The notes beneath the pieces were generated by a model. That model had not been told where the DNA came from, ran no database searches, and saw only the letters and a program-made list of their open reading frames with translations. Below, piece after piece: positions 27,402 through 35,798 of a stretch of DNA of 64,000 nucleotides. Location: contig CAVZSM010000019.1 of the NCBI GenBank assembly GCA_963777905.1, positions 1-64,000 on the forward strand. The letters are read 5' to 3'. The DNA is from Trebonia sp963777905. Lineage in GTDB: Bacteria > Actinomycetota > Actinomycetes > Streptosporangiales > Streptosporangiaceae. The first letter of the stretch is position 1. Each line of letters starts with the position of its first letter. The position numbers were made by a program, and so were the translations under genes.

Positions 27402-29066
27402 ATGGCTGTACCCAGCTTCCCGGATCAGGGACCCCCGCGAGCAGCCAGGTCGATCCGTTTCCAGTTCGCCGTCAGGCTGGCGGTGCCCGTTGTCGTCCTT
27501 GTCCTGCTGTGGGCGGCGGCCGCCGCCGCCGCGCTCGACGGGGCGCTGGACGGGCTGCCCGGGTTCCGGTCGGCCGCGCCGCACCACCAGGCAGTGCTCG
27601 AGTCATCGATCGTCATCGGCGCCGGGCTGGTCGTGGTGCTCGTCGCGCTGCTGCTGACATGGGCGTTCACCCGCCGGGTCGCGCGCGAAATGGCCGGCCT
27701 GGCGGCGGCTGCCGCGCAGCTCGCCGGCGAACAGCAGCCGGGCAGCGCGCCGTGGGCCGGCGCGGACAGTGCCAGCGCCGAGGTCGAGGCCGTCGCCGCC
27801 GCGCTGCTCAGCATGCAGCGCACGGCCAGCGCGGCGGCCGCCGCCGAGGCGGGCGTGCGCAACGGCCTGCGGCAGATCCTGGCGAGCCTCGGCAAGCGGA
27901 ACCAGTCCCTGCTGCACCGGCAGCTGCGCATCATCGACACGCTGGAGCAGAAAGCCGAGAGCCCGTCGGCGCTCGGCGAACTGTTCGCGCTCGACCACCT
28001 CACCACCCGGATGCGCCGGCACGCCGAGAGCCTGAGCATCATCTCGGGCGCCGCGCCCGCCAGGTCCTGGAGCGGCCCGGTGCCGGTGATCGACGTCATC
28101 CGCTCCGCGGTGTCGGAGATCGAGGACTACCGGCGCGTCACGACGGCGACGGACGCGACGGAGACGGTGATCGCCGCCGCGGTTACCGACGTGATTCACC
28201 TGCTGGCCGAGCTCATCGAGAACGCCACCCTGTTCTCCCCCTCCACCACCCGGGTGGAAGTCAGGGCCGAACGGGTCGCCAACGGCTTCGCCATCGAGGT
28301 CGAGGACCGCGGCCTCGGCATGGAGACCGGCCAGCTGACGGCGATCAACGAGCAGCTGGCCGACCCGCCGGACTTCGACGTGGCCGACGCCGACCGGCTC
28401 GGTCTGTTCGTCACCGGCAGGCTGGCGGCCAGGCACGCTATCCAGGTGTCCCTCGCCCCGTCCGCCTACCGGGGCATCAAGGCGATCGTGCTGCTGCCGG
28501 AAACCATCGTCATCACGCCGCCGGACAGCGGCGCCGCGGACCTGGCCTACGGCGGTTCGATCCGGCCCGGCCTGCGCTCGTCCGAGGCGCTGTCCCTCGT
28601 CGGGACGGCGCGCGCCCGGTCGTTCGCGACGGTCGACACGGACAGTGTCTCCGGCGCGCCCGGCGCGATGGACGGGTACGACGAGACCGCATACCCGGCG
28701 GACGACGACGCCTTCGATGACGCGGGCACCTTCCACGGCCTGCCGCGCCGCGTCCGGCCGGGCGGCGGCTCATCCGCTCGCGCCGACGGCGGCGGTGCGC
28801 ACGCGGCGGCCGCCCAGGCGGGCCCCGCGCCCATGCACGTGCCGCCCGAGGCGCCAGCGCCCGAGCACGCGCGGAACCTCTTCTCGTCCCTGCAGAGCGG
28901 GTGGCTGCGAAGCCGGGAGACCGACGACATCCCAGACTCCGGGGCCGGGGACACCTGGGACTCCGGCACCGCCGCCGCCAGCGGGCCGTCCGCCACGTGG
29001 CTCGACGACACGGAACACGATGCCACGCCGCAAGGCGGCACGGCACGGCACGACGAGGAGACGTGA
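27402..29066 (+). CDS. Conservon sensor kinase-like protein (CvnA type)
   Basis: First gene of a conservon. About 554 residues: two membrane segments (VRLAVPVVVLVLLWAAAAAA, and IVIGAGLVVVLVALLLTWAF), a HAMP-like linker, a dimer helix region with NQSLLHRQLRIIDTLEQK and LDHLTTRMRRHAESLSI, and a HATPase domain with N-box ELIENATLFSPSTT and G-box EDRGLGM. The canonical phospho-accepting His box is absent, as in Streptomyces CvnA proteins, which act with a GTPase in place of a response regulator. The C-terminal ~180 residues are a disordered Gly/Ala/Asp/Pro tail. The extracytoplasmic loop between helices is short. The stop overlaps the start of the roadblock gene. Confidence 0.88.
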   Translation: MAVPSFPDQGPPRAARSIRFQFAVRLAVPVVVLVLLWAAAAAAALDGALDGLPGFRSAAPHHQAVLESSIVIGAGLVVVLVALLLTWAFTRRVAREMAGLAAAAAQLAGEQQPGSAPWAGADSASAEVEAVAAALLSMQRTASAAAAAEAGVRNGLRQILASLGKRNQSLLHRQLRIIDTLEQKAESPSALGELFALDHLTTRMRRHAESLSIISGAAPARSWSGPVPVIDVIRSAVSEIEDYRRVTTATDATETVIAAAVTDVIHLLAELIENATLFSPSTTRVEVRAERVANGFAIEVEDRGLGMETGQLTAINEQLADPPDFDVADADRLGLFVTGRLAARHAIQVSLAPSAYRGIKAIVLLPETIVITPPDSGAADLAYGGSIRPGLRSSEALSLVGTARARSFATVDTDSVSGAPGAMDGYDETAYPADDDAFDDAGTFHGLPRRVRPGGGSSARADGGGAHAAAAQAGPAPMHVPPEAPAPEHARNLFSSLQSGWLRSRETDDIPDSGAGDTWDSGTAAASGPSATWLDDTEHDATPQGGTARHDEET

Positions 29067-29491
29067 TGGCTGACGGTGACGCGACTGGCGGCCGGGACCT
29101 CGCCTGGCTGCTTGATGATCTATCGTCGCGGGTCGAGGACTTCAGGAAGGCCGTCATCTTGTCCCGTGACGGCCTGCTCATCGCCTCGTCAAGGGATCTC
29201 GAGCGGGAGGACGCCGAGCACCTGTCGGCGGTCGCGGCGGCCATGCAGAGCCTGGCCACCGGCGCCGGCGACCACTTCGACGCCGGGGGAGTGCGGCAGA
29301 CGATCATCGAGCTCGAGAAGGGCCTGCTGTTCGTCATCGCGGCCGGCGAGGGCAGCTGCCTGGCCGCACTCTGCCCGCCGAACGCCGATGCCGGCCACGT
29401 CGCGTACGAGATGGCGATGCTGGCGAAACGCGCCAGGCCGCACCTGATGTCGCAGCCCAGGTTCCCGGCGTCCGGTACCCAGGCGGAGTGA
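29066..29491 (+). CDS. Conservon roadblock/LC7 protein (CvnB type)
   Basis: A ~141-residue roadblock/LC7 protein: LAWLLDDLSSRVEDFRKAV, LSRDGLLIASS, then LSAVAAAMQSLATGAGDHF and LLFVIAAGEGSCLAALC. These small scaffold proteins bind the conservon GTPase and act as regulators of its nucleotide state. The start is fixed by TGATG overlap with the upstream kinase and the stop by GTGA overlap with the DUF742 gene, so expression is coupled. Confidence 0.92.
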   Translation: MADGDATGGRDLAWLLDDLSSRVEDFRKAVILSRDGLLIASSRDLEREDAEHLSAVAAAMQSLATGAGDHFDAGGVRQTIIELEKGLLFVIAAGEGSCLAALCPPNADAGHVAYEMAMLAKRARPHLMSQPRFPASGTQAE

Positions 29492-29889
29492 TTGAGGTGC
29501 CTCCGGCCGGCCGGGACGGCAAGTGGGTCCGCCGCGACTTGGGACCGGTGGTCCGCCCGTACGCGGTCACCGGCGGCCGGACCGAGCCTGCCGACGGCGA
29601 GGTGCTCGACCTGGTCGCCGTGGTGGTCGCCGTCGGCAGGGACAGCGAGGCCGGCGACGACCCGATCAGGCAGACCCCGGAGCACCGCAAGATCCTCCGC
29701 CTGTGCCAGCGGCCGGTGACGGTGGCCGACATCGCCTCCGACACGGCACTGCCGGTAGGCGTGGTGCGCGTGCTGCTCGCCGACCTGATCCTCGAGGAGG
29801 CGGTGCGGGTGGTGCGGAACAGGCCCGCCGTCCAGCTACCGGGCAACGACGTGCTTAAGGAGATACTCAATGGGCTCCGCGCGCTCTGA
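29488..29889 (+). CDS. Conservon DUF742 protein (CvnC type)
   Basis: A 133-residue DUF742 protein, the third member of every conservon. It has LGPVVRPYAVTGGRTEPA, a winged-helix-like core (QRPVTVADIASDTALPVGVV, then LLADLILEEAVRV) and the family's C-terminal LLxxLxxL pattern. DUF742 proteins are thought to modulate the partner GTPase or bind DNA or membranes; the exact role is unresolved. The GTG start overlaps the previous stop (GTGA), and its 3' end overlaps the GTPase start by 20 bp. Confidence 0.9.
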   Translation: MIEVPPAGRDGKWVRRDLGPVVRPYAVTGGRTEPADGEVLDLVAVVVAVGRDSEAGDDPIRQTPEHRKILRLCQRPVTVADIASDTALPVGVVRVLLADLILEEAVRVVRNRPAVQLPGNDVLKEILNGLRAL

Positions 29890-30514
29890 CGGCACGGACG
29901 GCACGGACGGCGCCAGCGAGGCCGCCGACGCCCAGCTGCTCGCCGCGCACAAGATCCTCATCGCGGGCGGCTTCGGCGTCGGGAAGACGACGCTGGTCAG
30001 CGCGATCAGCGAGGTGCGCCCGCTGCTGACAGAGGAACGCCTGTCCAGCGCCGGCGCCGGCCTCGATGACTTGCGCGGCGTCGCGGGCAAGACGACGACC
30101 ACCGTCGCGATGGACTTCGGCCGCATCACGATCAGCGAGCGCCTGGTGCTGTACCTGTTCGGCGTGCCGGGCCAGGAGCGGTTCTGGTTCATGTGGGACG
30201 AGCTGGCCTACGGGGCGCTCGGCGCCGTGGTGCTCGCCGACGTCCGCAGGCTGCGGGACTGCTTCCCGTCGGTGAACTACTTCGAGACGCGCTCACTGCC
30301 GTTCGTCGTCGCCATCAACTGCTTCGACGACGCCCGGCGCTACGACCCGGAGGAGGTCCGCGTGGCGCTCGATCTCGACCCGGGCGTCCCCGCGCTGCTG
30401 TGCGACGCCCGTCAGCTCAGCTCGGTCAAGAACGTGCTGACCACGCTGGTGGAGAGCATCTCGGCGGAGGATCAGAACCCGCGCCGCATGGCCAGCGCAC
30501 TGCCGCCGGTGTGA
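29870..30514 (+). CDS. Conservon GTP-binding protein (CvnD type)
   Basis: Ras-like small GTPase of 214 residues (MglA/CvnD class). G1 is GGFGVGKTTL, the G2 Thr lies in GKTTTTVAMDFGRI, G3 is LFGVPGQERFWFMWDEL (the usual Asp of DxxGQ is replaced by Gly-Val-Pro-Gly-Gln as in other CvnD proteins), and G4 is AINCFDDARRY (NCFD for NKxD). It is the output switch of the conservon, probably at the membrane with the kinase-like CvnA. The N-terminus has a repeated Gly-Thr-Asp-Gly stretch. It lies 13 bp before tyrS, so readthrough into tyrS is possible. Confidence 0.92.
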   Translation: MGSARSDGTDGTDGASEAADAQLLAAHKILIAGGFGVGKTTLVSAISEVRPLLTEERLSSAGAGLDDLRGVAGKTTTTVAMDFGRITISERLVLYLFGVPGQERFWFMWDELAYGALGAVVLADVRRLRDCFPSVNYFETRSLPFVVAINCFDDARRYDPEEVRVALDLDPGVPALLCDARQLSSVKNVLTTLVESISAEDQNPRRMASALPPV

Positions 30515-30527
30515 CACGATTACAGAC

Positions 30528-31769
30528 GTGGACCTTCTCGCCGACCTCGAGGCACGGAGCCTCGTCCAGGACAGCACCGATCGCGACGCGCTGCGCGCTC
30601 GCATCAATGAAGGTCCTGTCGGCCTCTACTACGGCTGCGACCCGAGCGCGGACAGCCTGCACGTGGGTAACCTGATCGGCCTGATCGTGCTCAGGCGGTT
30701 CGCCGACGCGGGGCACAACGCGATCGCCCTGGCGGGCGGCGCGACCGGCATGATCGGCGACCCGGGCGGCCGGTCCAGGGAGCGGAACCTGCTGGACGCC
30801 GCGACGCTGGCTCGCAACAACGAGCGCATCGCCGGGCAGATCGAGCGCATCTCGCGGGTCCGGCTGGTGGACAACCTCGACTGGACCGGGCCGGTGACGC
30901 TGCTCGACTTCCTGCGCGACGTCGGCAAGCACGCGAACGTGAACCAGATGATCTCCCGCGAGTCGGTGAAGGCACGCCTGGAGAGCGAGAACGGCATCTC
31001 GTTCACCGAGTTCAGCTACCAGCTGCTGCAGGCTAACGACTACTGGCACCTGTTCAGGGCCTACAGCGTGGAGCTCCAGATCGGCGGCTCCGACCAGTGG
31101 GGGAACCTGCTCGCCGGCGTGGACCTGATCAGGCGCGCCGACGGCGGCCACGTGCACGCCTTCACCTGGCCGCTGGTGCTCCGCTCGGACGGCAAGAAGT
31201 TCGGCAAGAGCGAGGAGGGCGCGGTGTGGCTGGCCGCCGACCGCACCTCGCCGTACCAGTTCTTCCAGTACTGGATGAACGTCCCCGACGCGGACGTGGA
31301 GCGGTTCCTGCTGCAGCTCACCCTGCTGCCGGTCGAGGAGGCGCAGGCGGTGGCCGCCGCCCACCTCCAGGCGCCGAACAAGCGCGACGGCCAGCGCCGC
31401 CTCGCCCGCGAGGTGACCACGCTGGTGCACGGCCCCGCGGCGACCGCGGCCGCCGAGGAGGCGAGCGCGGTCCTGTTCGGCGGCTCGCCCGCCGGCGCGT
31501 CACAGCAGGCTCTCGAGTTCCTGGCCGGCGAGGTCCCCACGTCGTCGTTCGCACCGGGCGCCGACCTGGCGCACGCGCTCGCGGCCACCCCGCTGGCCTC
31601 GTCGCTGTCCGACGCCCGGCGCACGATCGCCCAGGGCGCCGCGTACGTCAACGGGGAGCCGGCGAGGGAAGACAGGCCATTGTCGGAGGCCGATCTGCTG
31701 CACGGCCGCTGGCTGGTGCTGCGCAGGGGAAAGCGGACATATCACCTGCTTGACGTCACCGCCCGCTGA
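30528..31769 (+). CDS. tyrS: Tyrosyl-tRNA synthetase
   Basis: Class I aminoacyl-tRNA synthetase that charges tRNA-Tyr, 413 residues, normal for the bacterial TyrS. The HIGH-equivalent is HVGNL, the tyrosine pocket includes YYGCDPSADSLHVGN, KMSKS is represented by KFGKSEEGAVW, and the C-terminal S4 RNA-binding domain is at SDARRTIAQGAAYVNGEPA. A GTG start is used. No T-box leader is visible; only 13 bp separate it from the conservon GTPase, so its promoter must lie inside or before the conservon, an unusual arrangement for a housekeeping gene. Confidence 0.95.
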   Translation: MDLLADLEARSLVQDSTDRDALRARINEGPVGLYYGCDPSADSLHVGNLIGLIVLRRFADAGHNAIALAGGATGMIGDPGGRSRERNLLDAATLARNNERIAGQIERISRVRLVDNLDWTGPVTLLDFLRDVGKHANVNQMISRESVKARLESENGISFTEFSYQLLQANDYWHLFRAYSVELQIGGSDQWGNLLAGVDLIRRADGGHVHAFTWPLVLRSDGKKFGKSEEGAVWLAADRTSPYQFFQYWMNVPDADVERFLLQLTLLPVEEAQAVAAAHLQAPNKRDGQRRLAREVTTLVHGPAATAAAEEASAVLFGGSPAGASQQALEFLAGEVPTSSFAPGADLAHALAATPLASSLSDARRTIAQGAAYVNGEPAREDRPLSEADLLHGRWLVLRRGKRTYHLLDVTAR

Positions 31770-31849
31770 CGGTTCGCGCCCGTCTCCTATCATCCAGAAC
31801 GTACGCGGCTTCCTCCCACTGCAATCACTGCTCAGACCGGAGGACAACG

Positions 31850-32323
31850 ATGGCGTTTGAGAAGACCCCGAGCGGTACCCGCGGTCAGCGCATGCCCGGC
31901 GTGGGCAGCCCGGTCGCGAAGTGGCTTAATAAGCAACTGATCAGGCGGAACCGCCGCAAGGGCAGCGGCGGCGGTGTCCCGGGCCAGAACACGCTGGTGC
32001 TGACCACGACCGGCGCCAAGACCGGGCAGCCCCGCGAGACCTTGCTCGGCTCGTTCTCTGACGGCGACGATGCCTGGCTGATCGTCGCCTCGTTCGGCGG
32101 CAACGCGAAGAACCCGGCCTGGTACCACAACCTGGCGGCGCACCCGGACCAGGTGCAGATCGAGATCGGCGGCCGGAAGGTCAAGGTGACGGCGGCCCAG
32201 TTGTCCGGTGCCGACCGCGCGGCGGCCTGGCAGCGCATCACCGCGGACAACAACCGCTACGCCGGCTACGCGACCAAGACGGACCGGGAAATCCCGGTCA
32301 TCCGCCTCACGGCTGCCGCCTAG
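31850..32323 (+). CDS. Ddn-like F420-dependent nitroreductase family protein
   Basis: A 157-residue split beta-barrel protein of the deazaflavin (F420)-dependent nitroreductase family. Family motifs are LVLTTTGAKTGQPRETLL and WYHNLAAHPDQVQIEIGG; the Lys/Arg-rich N-terminal region (KQLIRRNRRKGSG) precedes the cofactor-binding core. Family members use F420H2 to reduce quinones or nitro compounds at the membrane; the substrate here is unknown. ATG 31850 follows GGAGGACAACG. It is monocistronic or a distal gene of the tyrS transcript, 80 bp upstream. Confidence 0.85.
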   Translation: MAFEKTPSGTRGQRMPGVGSPVAKWLNKQLIRRNRRKGSGGGVPGQNTLVLTTTGAKTGQPRETLLGSFSDGDDAWLIVASFGGNAKNPAWYHNLAAHPDQVQIEIGGRKVKVTAAQLSGADRAAAWQRITADNNRYAGYATKTDREIPVIRLTAAA

Positions 32324-32420
32324 CCCATCCCTACGGCCCCGCCACCCGCGCCGGCCCTCGCCGACCTCGCCGTGCCCTCGCCCGAACGTGGTCGATGCGA
32401 CATCGTCCACCAAAGTCGGC

Positions 32421-33293
32421 CTAGCCGGCCGCGGCGGTCAGTTCCCGCCGGTGCCGCCGGGTCCAGCGGCGGGCCCGCGCGGCGGGGGCGGCGACCGCGC
32501 GCCAGTGGTCGGCGAAACCCGCGTGCCCGGCCGCTGCCGCCTCCGCCACGATCGCGTACGTCCAGTCGTGGTTGGCCACCAGCGCCCCGGCCACCTCGCG
32601 GCGCTCGGCCCTGGGCAGCCCGCTGGCCTCGAGGAAGATCCGGAACCTGTCCAGCGCGCGGCCTGCCCGCGAGTCGGTGACGTCCGCCTCGTCCTGCAGC
32701 GGCACCAGGGAGCGCGCCGCGGCGGCGAAGTCCCACGCCGCGCTGCCAGGTCCCGCCAGGTCGAAGTCGATCAGCGCGACGGCCCGGCCGTCGCGGAACA
32801 CCAGGTTGGCCGGGTACACGTCGTTGTGGCTGACCAGCCCGGTGCGGAACCTGGCGGGGACCGGCCGGGGCCAGGAATAGCCGGCCGGGTCGAACGACGC
32901 GACGGCGCGATGGTAGCGGCGCAGCAAGCCGGCGACGCTGACCAGGGCGGCGTCCGTGAGCACGTCGGCCGGCAGCGGCGGGACGGCGGCCCTGCCCTCG
33001 ATGTAGGTCAGCGTCTCTGTCGCCGGCCCGGCCGCGAGTACCCGCGGCGCGCCGTCGAAGCCCACAGCGGCCAGGTGGTCGAGCAGCGCGTGGGTGGCTC
33101 GCCGGCAGGGCGCGACCGGCCTGACCACGGTGTCGCCGACGCGGACGACCAGGCCCCGGTTGGCCGTGCCGCCGGGGAGCGGCTGGCCGGCCGTACCGTC
33201 GGCCAGGCGCGGTCTAGGAGCCAGCGTCGCCGTGGTTAGCCGCGGCGTGGCTGAGCAGCGCTCTGGCGAGGTTTGTGTGCGTGACCAGGCCAT
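32421..33293 (-). CDS. Aminoglycoside-phosphotransferase-fold protein
   Basis: Protein kinase-like phosphotransferase of the APH/choline kinase family, ~290 residues. The catalytic loop is LVSHNDVYPANLVF, with Asn in place of the usual Gly after His (H-N-D for H-G-D), the catalytic Asp retained; the metal-binding motif is VALIDFDLAGPG. The N-terminal lobe is compressed and the Gly-rich loop is weak, so nucleotide binding may be atypical. ATG 33293 would overlap the upstream regulator gene by 80 bp; no better ATG or GTG is seen nearer the conserved part, and the first ~20 residues may not be real. The substrate (small alcohol, sugar or antibiotic) is unknown. Downstream of the SorC regulator, so possibly in its operon. 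Confidence 0.75.
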   Translation of the reverse strand: MAWSRTQTSPERCSATPRLTTATLAPRPRLADGTAGQPLPGGTANRGLVVRVGDTVVRPVAPCRRATHALLDHLAAVGFDGAPRVLAAGPATETLTYIEGRAAVPPLPADVLTDAALVSVAGLLRRYHRAVASFDPAGYSWPRPVPARFRTGLVSHNDVYPANLVFRDGRAVALIDFDLAGPGSAAWDFAAAARSLVPLQDEADVTDSRAGRALDRFRIFLEASGLPRAERREVAGALVANHDWTYAIVAEAAAAGHAGFADHWRAVAAPAARARRWTRRHRRELTAAAG

Positions 33294-34191
33294 GGACTAG
33301 CCCTCCTCGGATCGCGGCCCGCACCGCGGCGCTCTTGGCGGGGCCGTAGGCGACGGCAAGGACGAAGGGGATCTTGGCCAGCAGTGAGCCTGGCGTCACG
33401 ATCATCCGGCTGTCCAGCGGCGTCGTCAGCGGGTTGCCGTCCGCGCCGATGAACACGCCCGCGATTTCCGCGTCAACGCCGAGCGCGGCGAGCGACTCGC
33501 GCTCGGCCGGCGTGATCGCGTCGTAGATCGTCGAGAGCCCTGGCGCCCACGCGCCGATGGCCACCACGGCGATGGTCACCTTGGGCACGAGGGCGAACGC
33601 CTCGGCGATGTCGCCCTGACGGCGGATCGCCGCGGCGGCCCGCGCGTCGTCGAGCAGCATCGGCGCGTAGAACACGTGCGCAGGGCCACCGCCGATCCGC
33701 GCCACGCTGCGGACGACTTCGAGCAGGTCCCTGCCGTCCGGCGGCGGCACGGCCCCGGTCATCTGCACGATCGGGCAGGGCGGCAGCTGGGTCAGCGCGG
33801 CGGCGAGCCCGCTCAGCGTGCGCGACCAGGTCAGGCCGAGTATGTCGCCCGGCTCGATCAGGTCCATCAGCACCTGGGCCGCCGCCTCGCCGAGCCGCTG
33901 GCGCAGTGCCACCGCGTCGTCGGGGAAGTTGAAGACGAACGCCTGCCGCAGCCCGAAGACGGAGCACAGTTCGGCCGACAGGCCAGCGTCGAGGATGCCG
34001 CCGGGCAGGCCGATCTCGATGCGCACCAGCCCGGTCTCCCGCGCGGACTCGAGCAGCCTGGCGACCCGGAACCTGCTGATCCCCAGCCGGTCGGCGATGT
34101 CGACCTTGGAGACGCCCTCCAGGTAGAACTGCCGCGCCACCAGCGCGGCCAGCACGACTTCCGACGGCCGATCAGCCGACAAGCCGGCCAT
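33214..34191 (-). CDS. SorC/DeoR-family sugar-binding transcriptional regulator
   Basis: About 325 residues: an N-terminal helix-turn-helix (VSKVDIADRLGISRFRVARL) followed by a SorC-type sugar-phosphate-binding domain (GDILGLTWSRTLSGLAAAL, IVQMTGAVPPPDGRD, TIAVVAIGAWAPGLS). These regulators sense a phosphorylated sugar or polyol and usually control an adjacent catabolic operon. The start at ATG 34191 is chosen because GGAGG lies five bases upstream; the frame extends to 34215, but the ATG there sits inside a palindrome that looks like an operator. It is divergent from the polyol/sugar ABC transporter operon, with two matching 12-bp palindromes in between. Confidence 0.88.
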   Translation of the reverse strand: MAGLSADRPSEVVLAALVARQFYLEGVSKVDIADRLGISRFRVARLLESARETGLVRIEIGLPGGILDAGLSAELCSVFGLRQAFVFNFPDDAVALRQRLGEAAAQVLMDLIEPGDILGLTWSRTLSGLAAALTQLPPCPIVQMTGAVPPPDGRDLLEVVRSVARIGGGPAHVFYAPMLLDDARAAAAIRRQGDIAEAFALVPKVTIAVVAIGAWAPGLSTIYDAITPAERESLAALGVDAEIAGVFIGADGNPLTTPLDSRMIVTPGSLLAKIPFVLAVAYGPAKSAAVRAAIRGGLVHGLVTHTNLARALLSHAAANHGDAGS

Positions 34192-34209
34192 GAGTGCCTC
34201 CATACATGC

Positions 34210-34317
34210 GCTCATTTGAGCATCTATATCTCATATTGGCAGCTTTTCTTGACATTGCCTAGCAGCGCGTTCACTGTGAGTTCATGATTCATATGAGCGG
34301 ACAGCGCTCAAATGAGC
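34210..34317. promoter_or_regulatory. Twin operators and promoter in the SorC/ABC divergent region
   Basis: GCGCTCATTTGAGCAT (core dyad GCTCA-TT-TGAGC, 34210-34221) and GCGCTCAAATGAGCAT (core 34306-34317) are the same dyad in the two orientations of its centre, 96 bp apart. One lies just upstream of the regulator's preferred start, the other about 70 bp before the substrate-binding protein start. A further ATGAGCG half site is near 34293. TTGACA at 34249-34254 could be a -35 element for the ABC operon. This layout fits autoregulation plus operon control, perhaps through DNA looping. Confidence 0.65.
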
Positions 34318-34384
34318 ATAACGACAGAAGATGGGTCGGCGGCGCGGCGCGCCAGAACATCCTCACCGCTGTGGAGGTTCATTC

Positions 34385-35776
34385 ATGAGATCGTCCAGGT
34401 TCAGGATCCGCAGGCTCGCCGCCGTCGGCGGCGCCGTCGCCGTGGTGGCGGCAGCGGCCGCGTGCTCGAGCAGCGGCTCGAGCGGCAGCGCGAGCGGCGG
34501 CAACAACAGCAGCACCGGCACGGTGACGGTCGCGGTGGTGTCCAACCCGCTGATCACCGGCCAGATGATTCCGCTCACCCAGTCCGTGTTCGAAAAGCAG
34601 AACCCGGGGATCACCGTCAAGTTCGCCACCTACACGGAAGGCGACCTGCGGGCGGCGATCGAGAAGGACGTGAGCACGCACAGCAACTCGTTCAACGTCG
34701 TCATGATCGGTCCGTACGAGGCGCCGCTGTTCGCGAAGAACGGCTGGCTGGTCGACTTGTCCAAGCAGTACATCGCCAGCGACGCGGCCTACGACGCGTC
34801 CGACCTGCTGCCCCCGGTCGCCAAGGCGCTGTCGTACAAGAACGACCTGTACGCGGCGCCGTTCTATGGCGAGTCCTCGATGCTCTACTACAACAAGCAG
34901 CTGCTGTCCGCGGCGGGGGTCACCATGCCGGCGCACCCGACGTGGACGCAGGTCGCGGCCGCCGCCGCCAAGCTGAACCAGCCGGGCAAGGTCTCGGGCA
35001 TCTGCCTGCGCGGCCTGGCGGGCTGGGGCGACAACATGGCCGCCCTCGACACGGTCGTCAACACGTTCGGCGGCCAGTGGTTCAACATGAACTGGCAGGC
35101 GCAGCTCACCTCGCCCGCGTTCGAGCAGGCCGCGAACTTCTACGTGAACCTGGTCAAGAACTACGGTGAGCCCGGCGCCTCCAACGACAGCTTCAACCAG
35201 CTGCTGACGCTGTACGGCCAGGGCAAGTGCGCCATGTGGTACGACGCGACGGTGGCGGCGACCTCCATCGCCACTGAGTTCCCGTCGGTCTACGCACAGA
35301 CGGGCTACGCCTTCGCGCCGACGGAGAAGACCTCCTCCTCCGGCTGGCTCTGGTCCTGGTCGCTCGGCATCCCGCAGGGCGTGGACAACCAGAGCGCCGC
35401 GTGGAAGTTCGTCTCCTGGGCCACCTCGAAGCAGTACGACAACCTGGTCGCGCAGAAGTACGGCTGGTCGGCGGTGCCGCCAGGCACCAGGACCTCGCTG
35501 TACAACAACCCGAGTTACCAGAAGGCGGCCAGCGCGTTCGCCGGCATCACCCTGCAGTCGATCGACGGCACCGACCCCGAGCACCCGACGGTGAACCCGG
35601 TGCCTTACGTCGGCATCCAGTACGTCGACATCCCGCAGTTCGAGACCCTCGGCCTGCAAGTCGGCCAGCAGATCGCCGGCGCGATCGCCGGCACGGAATC
35701 GGTGACCCAGGCGCTGCAGAACAGCCAGGGGTACGCCTCGGCCTACAGTCCGTCCGAGCTGTCCGGCGGCAGCTGA
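34385..35776 (+). CDS. Sugar/polyol ABC transporter substrate-binding lipoprotein
   Basis: Extracytoplasmic solute-binding protein of cluster B/D type, ~463 residues. The start at ATG 34385 follows TGGAGG and gives a clean lipoprotein signal: basic RSSRFRIRRL, a hydrophobic stretch and a lipobox ending AAAACSSSG, followed by a Ser/Gly linker. The mature domain resembles mannitol/sorbitol-binding proteins (SmoE/MtlE): YKNDLYAAPFYGESSMLYYN and GQGKCAMWYDATVAATSIAT. It captures the ligand for the two permeases encoded next. It is first in an operon of five genes, opposite a SorC regulator, consistent with polyol or sugar alcohol uptake. Confidence 0.88.
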   Translation: MRSSRFRIRRLAAVGGAVAVVAAAAACSSSGSSGSASGGNNSSTGTVTVAVVSNPLITGQMIPLTQSVFEKQNPGITVKFATYTEGDLRAAIEKDVSTHSNSFNVVMIGPYEAPLFAKNGWLVDLSKQYIASDAAYDASDLLPPVAKALSYKNDLYAAPFYGESSMLYYNKQLLSAAGVTMPAHPTWTQVAAAAAKLNQPGKVSGICLRGLAGWGDNMAALDTVVNTFGGQWFNMNWQAQLTSPAFEQAANFYVNLVKNYGEPGASNDSFNQLLTLYGQGKCAMWYDATVAATSIATEFPSVYAQTGYAFAPTEKTSSSGWLWSWSLGIPQGVDNQSAAWKFVSWATSKQYDNLVAQKYGWSAVPPGTRTSLYNNPSYQKAASAFAGITLQSIDGTDPEHPTVNPVPYVGIQYVDIPQFETLGLQVGQQIAGAIAGTESVTQALQNSQGYASAYSPSELSGGS

Positions 35777-35798
35777 CGGTGAAGGCAGCCAACCAGCC

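Noticed and set aside
30515..30527. T-box leader for tyrS
   Set aside because: Only 13 bp separate tyrS from the conservon GTPase gene; no specifier or antiterminator sequence is possible there.
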